Shown here piece by piece: positions 56,243-64,000 of a stretch of 64,000 nt of DNA. This stretch comes from Blastocatellia bacterium UBA7656 (GTDB lineage: Bacteria > Acidobacteriota > Blastocatellia > UBA7656): contig DLHY01000037.1 of NCBI GenBank assembly GCA_002483445.1, positions 1-64,000 on the forward strand. Reading direction: 5' to 3'. Position 1 is the first letter of the stretch. The number at the start of each line of letters is the position of its first letter. Below the pieces are notes generated by a model. That model did no database searches, had not been told where the DNA came from, and saw only the letters and a list, made by a program, of their open reading frames with translations. The position numbers and the translations under genes are program-made.

Positions 56243-59098
56243 ATGATACCGAACTGGAAGCAGGAGATTCACAGACAACTGGCGAACTTGAAGCTTGCGC
56301 CAAGCCGCGAGGCGGAGATTGTCGAAGAGTTGAGCCAGCATCTCGATGACCATTATGAAGAGTTACTCTCAGGCGGCGCGACACCTGCCCAAGCTTATCG
56401 CCGGACGCTCGCAGAATTAACCGGGAGTGAAATCCTGGATCGGGAACTGAGGCGCGTGGAGCGGCGGGTCACGCCCGACCCTGTCGTTTTTGGAACCAAT
56501 CGGAGGGCAAATATGATCGCGGATTTATGGCAGGACCTGCGCTACGGCGCACGAATGTTGTTGAAACAACCCGGCTTCACGTTGATTGTCGTGCTGACGC
56601 TGGCGCTGGGCATCGGCGTGAATACGGCGATGTTTACCGTCTTCAATGCGTTGGTGTTAAAGCCGCTGCCGTTAAAAGATGCGGATAGTGTGGTGGAAAT
56701 TCGCGGCGTACCGGAGCCGGGCAAGCGGGCGCGGCGATTTTCTTATCCGGATTATCAGGATTATGCCGCGCATTCGCAGACGATGGCCGGACTGACGCTG
56801 ATGAGAGAGACGGGCGCCACTCTGGGGGTCGAACACTCGAAACCAGTCGAGGGCCAGTCGCAGCGGGAAGAATTCGGTCAGGTTTCCTGCCAGTTGGTGG
56901 CGGCCAATTACTTTTCCCTGCTCGGCGCGGAGATGGCGCTGGGGCGCGGGTTTCTGCCTCAAGAAGAAGTCACGCCGGGCGCGCATCCAGTGGCCGTCCT
57001 GAGCCATTATTTCTGGGAGCGGGCATTCGACTCAAATCCGCAGATCATCGGGCAGACCATCCGGCTCTCCGGCCAGCCGTTTGAGATCGTCGGCGTGACG
57101 AGCAGGGAATTCATCGGCACGACGCCGAACCGGCCCGCCTGCTGGTTGCCCCTGATGATGAGCGAATCGCTCTACCAGACGGGACGACCGCAGAAGCAAA
57201 GCTGGCATACGGATCGCCTGGCCGCCAGTTTCAATATGCTGGGCCGCTTGAAACCGGGCGTCACTGCGGCGCAGGCGCAGGCAGAATTGAGTCAGATGAC
57301 GGCGCATCTGGCGCGCGACTACCCCGGCGAAGATCGCTTCGGTGAAAATCGCAATGTCGCGGTCAAAGTCAACCGCGCTCCCGGCTTTGTTTCGCTGGAT
57401 GATATAGAAGGCGGCAGAGAAGTCCTTCCGATACTGCCGCTGTCGGTGGCGCTGGTGTTGCTGATTGCCTGCGCCAATGTGACCAATCTGATGCTGGCTC
57501 GCGCAGCCCGTCGGCAAAAGGAAATCGCCACGCGGCTGGCGATGGGCGCGACGCGCTGGCGCATCATTCGCCAGTTGCTGACCGAAAGCCTTCTGATTGC
57601 GCTGGCCGGGGGCGCGCTCGGTTTGTCGCTGGCCTGGTGGTCGTTGAGAGTATTGTATCCGTTGCTGCTGGCGCAGTTCCCGGTTTCAGCCACATTCCGG
57701 GCTTCGATGGCCATCAATCTGGAACCCGATTATCGGGTCTTCGGCTTTATGTTATTGATGGCGTTGCTTTCAGGTCTGGCGGCGGGACTGGCTCCGGCGT
57801 TGCAGGCTTCGCGCCCTGGTCTGACAGCGGCGCTCAAAGGCGAAGGCTCCGTTTTTGGCGGACACCTGAGCCAGTCGCGGTTGCGAAACGGGCTGATCGT
57901 CATGCAACTGGCTTTCTCGCTCGTGTTGCTGGTAAGCGCAGGGCTGCTCGTGCGGAATCTGCAAAAGCTTCAAACCATTGACACGGGTTTTGAAACAGCG
58001 CGGCTCTTTACCGTTGAGGCTGATCTGGGAGTCGCCAGGGCGCAGCAGACGGAAAGCCTGCGCCAGCAACTCGAAGCGCGGCTGCGCGCCCGCACGGATG
58101 TGGAATCGGTCAGCCGCGCCGCGCGCGCGCCTTTGTCCGGTTACGCGTCTGAGATGACCGTCGTGCTGCCGGGGCAAGTCTCTCCAGCAAACCTACACAA
58201 TACCAGCCACGATATTGTCTCGCCGACTTATCTGGAAACGCTCGGCATGGGGTTGCTGCGCGGGCGGAACTTTACCCGGCAGGAAGCCGATTCCGGCGCG
58301 CGTGTGGCGGTCATCAGCGCGGCGGCGGCGCGCAAATTCTGGCCGCAATTCAACGATCCGGGTCAGGCGATTGGGCAATCAATCGGCATCTGGTCAGGGA
58401 TCGTCGCTGATGCCGCAACACTGCCGCAAGTAGAAGACGTCGAAGATTTCGCAAAGTACCCCGCCTATCAGGTCATTGGCGTGACACGCGACATTGTCAG
58501 CGGTCTGGTGTTCCAGCGCGACAAGTCTTTCGTTTACCTGCCGTTCCGACCCGGCGGTCAGGGAGGCGATCAACTGCTGATCCGCACGCGGACAGATGCG
58601 GGCCGCGTGATGGCGGGCATGTATGCGGAAGTCTTGGCTCTCAATCCAAACGCGACTCTGTCGATGAAGACGACATCGGAATGGCTGGGTGCGCAAACTG
58701 CGCCGTTTCGCATCGCGGCCAACATCGCCCTCGCGCTGGGAATCGCGGCGCTGATGCTGGCCGCCATCGGATTGTATGGCGTGGTGTCGTTCGTCGTCAC
58801 ACAGCGCACGCGCGAGATCGGCATCCGTCTCGCGTTGGGAGCAGAACCGCGCGGCGTTCTGACGCTATTTCTCAGGCAGGGAATGCGCCTGATCGGCATC
58901 GGCATCTTGCTCGGCTTGCTGGGCGGCGCAGCCATCGCGCGTTTGCTCGCCACCGTATTGGTTGATTTGAACTCTTTTGACCCGCTGACCTTCGGCGGCG
59001 TCTCGCTGTGCCTGACTTCGGTCGCGTTGCTGGCGACCTGGCTGCCCGCGCGCCGTGCGACAAAGGTTGATCCGATGATTGCGCTTCGTCACGAATGA
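56243..59098 (+). CDS. ADOP permease with N-terminal prefix domain, third of five
   Basis: The start is ATG 56243 (MIPNWKQEIHRQLANLKL), giving 951 aa. The longer frame from 56198 overlaps the previous gene's stop and lacks the MPxWK start. The prefix (to about residue 75), the permease start (MIADLWQDLRYGARML) and the duplicated FtsX layout are as in the others. It ends LPARRATKVDPMIALRHE. Bases 56503-56611 are almost identical to 59366-59474 in the next gene. The periplasmic cores differ more, which suggests divergent ligands. It follows the previous gene by about 40 bp in the same transcript. Confidence 0.92.
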   Translation: MIPNWKQEIHRQLANLKLAPSREAEIVEELSQHLDDHYEELLSGGATPAQAYRRTLAELTGSEILDRELRRVERRVTPDPVVFGTNRRANMIADLWQDLRYGARMLLKQPGFTLIVVLTLALGIGVNTAMFTVFNALVLKPLPLKDADSVVEIRGVPEPGKRARRFSYPDYQDYAAHSQTMAGLTLMRETGATLGVEHSKPVEGQSQREEFGQVSCQLVAANYFSLLGAEMALGRGFLPQEEVTPGAHPVAVLSHYFWERAFDSNPQIIGQTIRLSGQPFEIVGVTSREFIGTTPNRPACWLPLMMSESLYQTGRPQKQSWHTDRLAASFNMLGRLKPGVTAAQAQAELSQMTAHLARDYPGEDRFGENRNVAVKVNRAPGFVSLDDIEGGREVLPILPLSVALVLLIACANVTNLMLARAARRQKEIATRLAMGATRWRIIRQLLTESLLIALAGGALGLSLAWWSLRVLYPLLLAQFPVSATFRASMAINLEPDYRVFGFMLLMALLSGLAAGLAPALQASRPGLTAALKGEGSVFGGHLSQSRLRNGLIVMQLAFSLVLLVSAGLLVRNLQKLQTIDTGFETARLFTVEADLGVARAQQTESLRQQLEARLRARTDVESVSRAARAPLSGYASEMTVVLPGQVSPANLHNTSHDIVSPTYLETLGMGLLRGRNFTRQEADSGARVAVISAAAARKFWPQFNDPGQAIGQSIGIWSGIVADAATLPQVEDVEDFAKYPAYQVIGVTRDIVSGLVFQRDKSFVYLPFRPGGQGGDQLLIRTRTDAGRVMAGMYAEVLALNPNATLSMKTTSEWLGAQTAPFRIAANIALALGIAALMLAAIGLYGVVSFVVTQRTREIGIRLALGAEPRGVLTLFLRQGMRLIGIGILLGLLGGAAIARLLATVLVDLNSFDPLTFGGVSLCLTSVALLATWLPARRATKVDPMIALRHE
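56501..56515 (+). promoter_or_regulatory. Internal ribosome binding site and ATG inside ADOP gene 3
   Basis: CGGAGG (56501-56506), six bases, then in-frame ATG (56513-56515) at the prefix-permease junction. Confidence 0.6.
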
Positions 59099-59220
59099 TG
59101 AAAGGCAGGCCATGCCTGACTGGAAAGAAGAAATCAGAAAGCGATTGGTGAGTTTGAAACTCTCGCCTGTTCGCGAAGCAGAGATCGTAGAGGAACTCTC
59201 TCAGCATCTCGATGATCGAT
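58981..59220 (+). repeat. Near-identical junction block, copy 1 (second copy 61801-62040)
   Basis: The end of ADOP 3 and the prefix start of ADOP 4 are repeated almost exactly at the end of ADOP 4 and start of ADOP 5. By eye there are about six mismatches over the first 130 bp and three over the following 115 bp. Identity falls off sharply after the prefix, so the block spans gene boundaries and not whole genes. Confidence 0.85.
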
Positions 59221-61919
59221 ACCGCGAGTTGCTCGCTCGCGGCGCTTCAGAAGATGCAGCACATCGCGCAGCACTCGCGGAGTTGAGTGAAAGCAGAATG
59301 CTTCAGCAGGAACTGCGTCGGATCGAGCAGCAGAATGCGCCTGAGCCTGTCGTGTTTGGAAGCAATCGGAGGGCAAATATGATCGCGGATTTATGGCAGG
59401 ACCTGCGCTACGGCGCACGAATGTTGTTGAAACAACCCGGCTTCACGTTGATTGTCGTGCTGATGCTGGCGTTTGGCATCGGCGTGAATACGGCGATGTT
59501 TACCGTCTTCAATGCGTTGGTGTTAAAGCCGCTGCCGATCAAAGACGCCGATTCCTTTGTGGCAGTGCGCGGCGTAGCGCCGCAGCCCGGCCAACGTGCG
59601 CGGTACTTTTTTTCGTTTCCTGATTATCAGGATTACGCGGCGCGCAATCAGACGTTCAGCGGACTGACGCTGATGAGTGAAGTGGGCGCTACGCTTGGCA
59701 TTGAAAACCGCGAATTAGGTGCGCCACGCGAAGAGTTCGGCGTCGTGAATTGCCAGTTGGTCACGGCGAATTACTTTTCGGTACTCGGCGCAGAGATGGC
59801 GCTGGGCCGGGGCTTTTTGCCGGAAGAAGAGCGCACGCCGAATACGCACCCCGTCGTGGTGTTGAGCTATTACTTTTGGGAGCGCAGCTTGAACTGCGAT
59901 CCGCAAGTGATTGGGCGAACCATTCGTTTAAGCGGACAGCCCTTCACCATCGTAGGCGTGACGAATCAGGAGTTCATCGGCACGGAGTTTATTCGTCCGG
60001 TGTGCTGGTTGCCGTTGATGATGATCGAGGCGTTGAGGCCAGAAAGAGGCGCGAATTGGGTGACAGATCGCACGCTGTCCAGTTTCTATATGTATGGGCG
60101 GTTAAAACCCGGCGTAACCGTAGCGCAAGCACAAGCCGAACTCAGCCAACTGACCGCGCAACTCGCACAAGCACATCCGGATAAGCGCACTGACAAACCA
60201 CGTAACACCGCCGTGCAACTGACACGCGCTCCGACGTTCACCACGAACGACAATGAAGATGACGCCGGAGACCTCTTGCTCGCCCTTCCTTTGTCGGTTG
60301 CGCTGGTGTTGCTCATCGCCTGCGCCAACGTAGCCAATCTGATGCTCGCGCGCGCCGCCAATCGGCAAAAGGAAATCGCTACGCGACTGGCGTTGGGCGC
60401 TACGCGCTGGCGCATCGTCCGCCAGTTGCTGACCGAGAGTGTGTTGCTCGCGCTGGCCGGCGGCGTGTTGGGCTTGTTGTTGGCGTGGTGGGCGCTGAGC
60501 GTGTTGTATCCGTTGTTGCTCGCGCAGGTTCCCATACCGGCTGTTTTTCGGGCTTCGCTGGCGTTGAACCTCGCGCCCGATTATCGCGTCTTCGGCTTCG
60601 CGCTGTTGATGGCGTTGATGGCAGGCGTGACGGCGGGACTCGCTCCAGCGTGGCAGGCTTCGCGTCCGAATCTGACTTCGGCAATCAAAGGCGAAGGCTC
60701 CGTCTTCGGCGAACACCTGAGCCAGTCGCGTTTGCGCAATGCGTTGATCGTCACGCAACTTGCTTTCTCGCTCGTCCTGCTGGTGAGCGCAGGCTTGCTC
60801 GCACGCAATTTGCAAAAGCTGCAAACGGTTGACACGGGCTATGAGACCGCGCGCTTGTTCACCATCGAAGCCGATCTCGGACTCACGCGCGCCGCGCAAA
60901 CCGAAGCCTTGCGCCAACAACTCGAGATGCGCTTGCGTGCGCTGCCCGATGTTCAAGCCGTCAGTCGCACTTCGCATGCGCCTCTGGAAGGAGGGGCTCA
61001 GCGCGCTTTCGTCACATTACCCGGACACGGTGATGCACAGAATATGCCGATGGCGCGTTTCGCTCGCGTTTCGTCCACGCACTTGGCGACGCTCGGCGTG
61101 CCGCTGCTGCACGGACGCAACTTCACCGAGCAGGAAGCCGCTTCCGGTGCGCGCGTAGCTGTCATCAGTGCCGCGACTGTGCGCAAATACTGGCCGCAAT
61201 TCAACGATCTCAGCCAGGCGATTGGCCAATCACTGAGCGTTCAAACCGAATTCGACGAAGCGCCGAATCCTGCCGCCTTTCCCGTCTACCAAGTCATCGG
61301 CGTGACACGCGACCTGCTCACCGGTGTAGTTTTCTACCCCGACGGTCCGTTCATTCATTTGCCGTTTCAACCGGGCAAGTCGGGCGACGAATACCTGCTC
61401 GTGCGCACACGCTCTGACGCCAGCCGCGTGATGGCCACGATGTATGCCGAAACCGCCGCGCTGAATCCGAACGCTACGGTGGCGATGCGCGCGACGGCGG
61501 AAAACGTGGACATGCAAAACATGCCCTTTCGCGTTGCGGCGAATCTTGCGCTCGTGCTGGGCTTGATCGCGCTCGCGCTCGCGGCAATTGGACTTTACGG
61601 AGTGATGTCTTTCGTCGTAGCGCAACGTACCCGTGAGATCGGCGTCCGCGTAGCCCTCGGCGCACAACCGCGCAGCATTCTCACCTTGTTCATCAAGCAA
61701 GGCATGCGGCTGATTGCGGTTGGCATCGTCCTCGGCTTGCTCGGCGGCGCAGGCATCGCGCGGCTGCTCGCGCTCATTCTGGTTGATCTGAGTCCGTTCG
61801 ATCCGCTGACTTTCGGCGGCGTCTCGCTGTGCCTGACTTCGGTAGCGTTGCTGGCGACCTGGCTGCCCGCGCGCCGCGCGGCAAAGGTTGATCCGATGAT
61901 TGCGCTCCGTCACGAATGA
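59112..61919 (+). CDS. ADOP permease with N-terminal prefix domain, fourth of five
   Basis: The start is ATG 59112 (MPDWKEEIRKRLVSLKLSPV), after AAAGGCAGGCC, giving 935 aa. The prefix, in-frame CGGAGG with ATG 59379, TM1 (FTLIVVLMLAFGIGVNTAMF) and FtsX domains (LPLSVALVLLIACANVANLM; VALGAQPRSILTLFIKQGMR) follow the family plan. The end is LPARRAAKVDPMIALRHE. The first 100 bp of the permease are nearly identical to ADOP 3. The start is 13 bp after the previous stop. It belongs to the same padR-led transcript. Confidence 0.92.
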   Translation: MPDWKEEIRKRLVSLKLSPVREAEIVEELSQHLDDRYRELLARGASEDAAHRAALAELSESRMLQQELRRIEQQNAPEPVVFGSNRRANMIADLWQDLRYGARMLLKQPGFTLIVVLMLAFGIGVNTAMFTVFNALVLKPLPIKDADSFVAVRGVAPQPGQRARYFFSFPDYQDYAARNQTFSGLTLMSEVGATLGIENRELGAPREEFGVVNCQLVTANYFSVLGAEMALGRGFLPEEERTPNTHPVVVLSYYFWERSLNCDPQVIGRTIRLSGQPFTIVGVTNQEFIGTEFIRPVCWLPLMMIEALRPERGANWVTDRTLSSFYMYGRLKPGVTVAQAQAELSQLTAQLAQAHPDKRTDKPRNTAVQLTRAPTFTTNDNEDDAGDLLLALPLSVALVLLIACANVANLMLARAANRQKEIATRLALGATRWRIVRQLLTESVLLALAGGVLGLLLAWWALSVLYPLLLAQVPIPAVFRASLALNLAPDYRVFGFALLMALMAGVTAGLAPAWQASRPNLTSAIKGEGSVFGEHLSQSRLRNALIVTQLAFSLVLLVSAGLLARNLQKLQTVDTGYETARLFTIEADLGLTRAAQTEALRQQLEMRLRALPDVQAVSRTSHAPLEGGAQRAFVTLPGHGDAQNMPMARFARVSSTHLATLGVPLLHGRNFTEQEAASGARVAVISAATVRKYWPQFNDLSQAIGQSLSVQTEFDEAPNPAAFPVYQVIGVTRDLLTGVVFYPDGPFIHLPFQPGKSGDEYLLVRTRSDASRVMATMYAETAALNPNATVAMRATAENVDMQNMPFRVAANLALVLGLIALALAAIGLYGVMSFVVAQRTREIGVRVALGAQPRSILTLFIKQGMRLIAVGIVLGLLGGAGIARLLALILVDLSPFDPLTFGGVSLCLTSVALLATWLPARRAAKVDPMIALRHE
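59367..59381 (+). promoter_or_regulatory. Internal ribosome binding site and ATG inside ADOP gene 4
   Basis: CGGAGG (59367-59372), six bases, then in-frame ATG (59379-59381) at the prefix-permease junction. Confidence 0.6.
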
Positions 61920-62040
61920 TGAAAGGCAGGCCATGCCTGAGTGGAAAGAAGAAATCAGAAAGCGATTGGTGAGTTTGAAACTCTCGCCTGTTCGCGAAGC
62001 AGAGATCGTAGAGGAACTCTCTCAGCACCTTGATGATCGA
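61801..62040 (+). repeat. Near-identical junction block, copy 2
   Basis: This is the second copy of the block at 58981-59220, spanning the end of ADOP 4 and the prefix of ADOP 5. The spacer between the two stop/start pairs (TGATGAAAGGCAGGCCATG) is identical in both. Confidence 0.85.
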
Positions 62041-64000
62041 TACAGGGAATTGCTCGCCACAGGCGCGACTGATGAGCAGGCTTCTCGCGCGGCGCTCACG
62101 GAGTTGAGTGAGTACGACTTGCTTGCCCGTGAACTGCGGCGCGTGGAGCGGCAGGTCGGGCTGGAACCCATCGTGATGGGAACCAATCGGAGGACAAATA
62201 TGATCGCAGATTTTTGGCAGGACTTGAAATATGCAATGCGAATGATGCGCAAATCGCCGAGCTTTACGGCCATTGCCGTGCTGGCCTTAGCGTTGGGAAT
62301 CGGCGTCAATACCGCCATTTTGAGCGCAGTCAATGGCTTCGTCCTGCGCCCGCTGCCCGTGGAAAAGCCGGAGGAATTAGTGGCTCCGCATTGGGGCAAA
62401 AAAATGGACAATCAGGTTTGGGGGGAGTTCTCCTATCCGAACTACGTGGATTTGCGCGAGCAAAACAAAAGCTTTTCCGACCTTTGTGCATGGACGGAAA
62501 CATCAGCAGGCATCAGTTCCAGCGAAAGCCGCAAGTCGGGCAACGACGAACGTGCTGAGGTCGTCTGGGGCGAACTGGTCAGCGGCAATTATTTTGACGT
62601 GATGGGGGTCAACCCCCTGCTGGGGCGCGGCTTTTTGCCGGAAGAAGATCATACGCCGAATACGCATCCTGTGGCGGTGATTAGTCATTCATTGTGGCAG
62701 CGGCGCTTCAAAGCAGACCAGGGCGTTGTGGGCAAGACGATTTACCTCAACGGCCAGCCCTTCACCGTCATCGGCGTCATGCCGGAATCGTTTCTCGGCT
62801 CGGAATTTTATCTCCGTAAAGCGTTCTGGGCGCCCTTGATGATGGCGCAACAATTTGGCAGGCGCGCGGAATGGAAAACGGATCGCAGCTATGCGTCGGT
62901 CAAGCTGTATGGGCGTTTGAAACCTGGCCTGACGATGGCGCAGGCGGAGATGGATTTGAACCTGGTTGCCGACAATCTCGCGCAACTTTATCCCAGTGAG
63001 AATGCCGACACCAAAATCCAGCTTACTACGGAAGTGGATGGGCGGTATCAGGACGCAACCAGGGGGATCAGGTACGGCGGTTTGCTGGCCTTGTGTGTCT
63101 CCGGTCTGGTGTTGCTGGTGGCCTGCGCCAATGTGGCGAATCTGATGCTGGCGCGCGCTGCCGCGCGAGCCAGGGAGATCGGGATTAGGCTGGCTATAGG
63201 CGCGGGGCGGGGACGCATCGTGCGGCAACTCCTGACGGAAAGCGTTTTGCTTGCCTTGCTGGGCGGCGTGCTGGGTGGGGCGTTGGCGTATTGGGGAGCG
63301 GATGTGATACGGGCGACTTTTCCGCCGGTTCCGTACCCGATCAATCTTGACTATGCGCCGGATGGCTATGTCCTGAAATGGATGCTGGTCATTTCCCTTT
63401 TAACCGGCGTGATCTTTGGTTTAGCTCCGGCCTTGTTGGCTTCGCGGACTGATCTGGTCGCCGTGATCAAAGGAGGGACGGCGAGGCCATCCCACAGCCG
63501 TCATCGCTGGAATCTGCGCAGCGCGCTGGTGGTCGCACAAGTCACGATTTCCATCGTTGTGCTGATTTGTGCGGGGCTGTTTATTCGTAGCCTCGGCAAA
63601 GCCGTCCAAACCGATCCCGGCTTTCAGACCGAAAATCTGGTCACGATGATGATCAATCCCAGTTTGCTGGCCTACGACGACCGGGAAACCACCAGGCGGT
63701 TTTTCCCCGAACTCCTGCGCCGCATCGAAGCGCAGCCCGACGTGCGGAGGGCTGCACTGGTCAACGAAATGCCGCTTCAGGTTGGCCACATCTTTCGCGG
63801 CCCGATTGTGAAGGAGGGCGAGATTGACCCACCGCCCAATCAGGGAGTCATCTCCGAGTGCAGTTTTGTGACGCCCAAGTATTTTGACACCCTGCGGACG
63901 CCGCTGGTGATGGGGCGCGATTTCACCGACCGCGATACGGGCGATGCGCCCGCAGTCGTGATCGTCAATCAGGAATTTGCGCGCAGGTTTTATGTCAGCG
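61933..64000 (+). CDS. ADOP permease with N-terminal prefix domain, fifth; runs off the window
   Basis: From ATG 61933 (MPEWKEEIRKRLVSLKLSPV) the frame is open to the window edge, 689 codons without a stop; about 200 residues are missing. The prefix is nearly identical in DNA to that of ADOP 4. After the internal CGGAGG and ATG 62200, the permease (MIADFWQDLKYAMRMMRKSP) is clearly a different sublineage. It has TM1 FTAIAVLALALGIGVNTAIL, one complete FtsX domain (SGLVLLVACANVANLMLARA) and the start of the second periplasmic core. The mismatch between the shared prefix and the divergent body suggests prefix exchange among tandem copies. Confidence 0.92.
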   Translation, partial: MPEWKEEIRKRLVSLKLSPVREAEIVEELSQHLDDRYRELLATGATDEQASRAALTELSEYDLLARELRRVERQVGLEPIVMGTNRRTNMIADFWQDLKYAMRMMRKSPSFTAIAVLALALGIGVNTAILSAVNGFVLRPLPVEKPEELVAPHWGKKMDNQVWGEFSYPNYVDLREQNKSFSDLCAWTETSAGISSSESRKSGNDERAEVVWGELVSGNYFDVMGVNPLLGRGFLPEEDHTPNTHPVAVISHSLWQRRFKADQGVVGKTIYLNGQPFTVIGVMPESFLGSEFYLRKAFWAPLMMAQQFGRRAEWKTDRSYASVKLYGRLKPGLTMAQAEMDLNLVADNLAQLYPSENADTKIQLTTEVDGRYQDATRGIRYGGLLALCVSGLVLLVACANVANLMLARAAARAREIGIRLAIGAGRGRIVRQLLTESVLLALLGGVLGGALAYWGADVIRATFPPVPYPINLDYAPDGYVLKWMLVISLLTGVIFGLAPALLASRTDLVAVIKGGTARPSHSRHRWNLRSALVVAQVTISIVVLICAGLFIRSLGKAVQTDPGFQTENLVTMMINPSLLAYDDRETTRRFFPELLRRIEAQPDVRRAALVNEMPLQVGHIFRGPIVKEGEIDPPPNQGVISECSFVTPKYFDTLRTPLVMGRDFTDRDTGDAPAVVIVNQEFARRFYVS
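62188..62202 (+). promoter_or_regulatory. Internal ribosome binding site and ATG inside ADOP gene 5
   Basis: CGGAGG (62188-62193), six bases, then in-frame ATG (62200-62202) at the prefix-permease junction. Confidence 0.6.

Overview
The window looks like a chromosomal segment of an Acidobacteriota bacterium. It carries a tandem array of MacB/FtsX-type permeases with the N-terminal prefix domain and no ABC ATPase (the acidobacterial duplicated orphan permease, ADOP, architecture). It also has a VWA protein of the acidobacterial VWFA-related type, a winged-helix/TPR membrane regulator, and PPC- and TPR-rich secreted proteins. LipA, Lnt, an LptC/LptA fusion, LptB and an outer-membrane beta-barrel show a Gram-negative envelope. 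Placement below phylum (Blastocatellia-like) would be a guess. I saw no tRNA, rRNA or CRISPR array.

Layout. 0-3 kb: edge-truncated Uma2 protein, decayed higBA, ECF sigma factor, VOC protein, mqnA. 3.3-12.4 kb (minus strand): zinc-ribbon protein, ftsK, M16 peptidase overlapping acpH, a lipoprotein, and prfB with its programmed +1 frameshift. 12.4-20.1 kb: a block with a winged-helix/TPR regulator divergent from four secreted or outer-membrane protein genes. Its far end carries a copy of the start of prfB directly downstream of lnt, so the block appears to sit between two formerly adjacent genes, lnt and prfB. 20.2-29 kb (minus strand): lnt-lipA, hicBA, a hairpin element, a frameshifted Phd antitoxin, a coiled-coil protein, a P-type ATPase, a baeRF-type protein and Uma2. 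29-40.5 kb (plus strand): recJ, an antitoxin with a beheaded vapC, then lptCA-lptB-rpoN-hpf-rapZ-EIIA(Man) and two Opp/Dpp ATPases. 40.6-50.2 kb: a NYN nuclease with a repeat tail, YHS, cyclophilin, MFS, PPC, VWA and TPR proteins. 50.5-64 kb: one stand-alone ADOP, then padR and four prefix-type ADOPs, the last running off the window.

Two patterns cut across the window. First, many intergenic gaps hold short repeats of 7-bp period (different heptamers at different loci), usually as facing inverted copies that would fold into long hairpins. They abut or enter the 3' ends of genes, as in prfB and oppD. Second, each prefix-type ADOP has an in-frame Shine-Dalgarno and ATG exactly where the prefix domain ends and the permease begins, which suggests two products per gene.

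The best candidate for an undescribed system is the regulator plus four-gene secreted/outer-membrane operon at 12.6-19.8 kb. The ADOP dual-start architecture is second.
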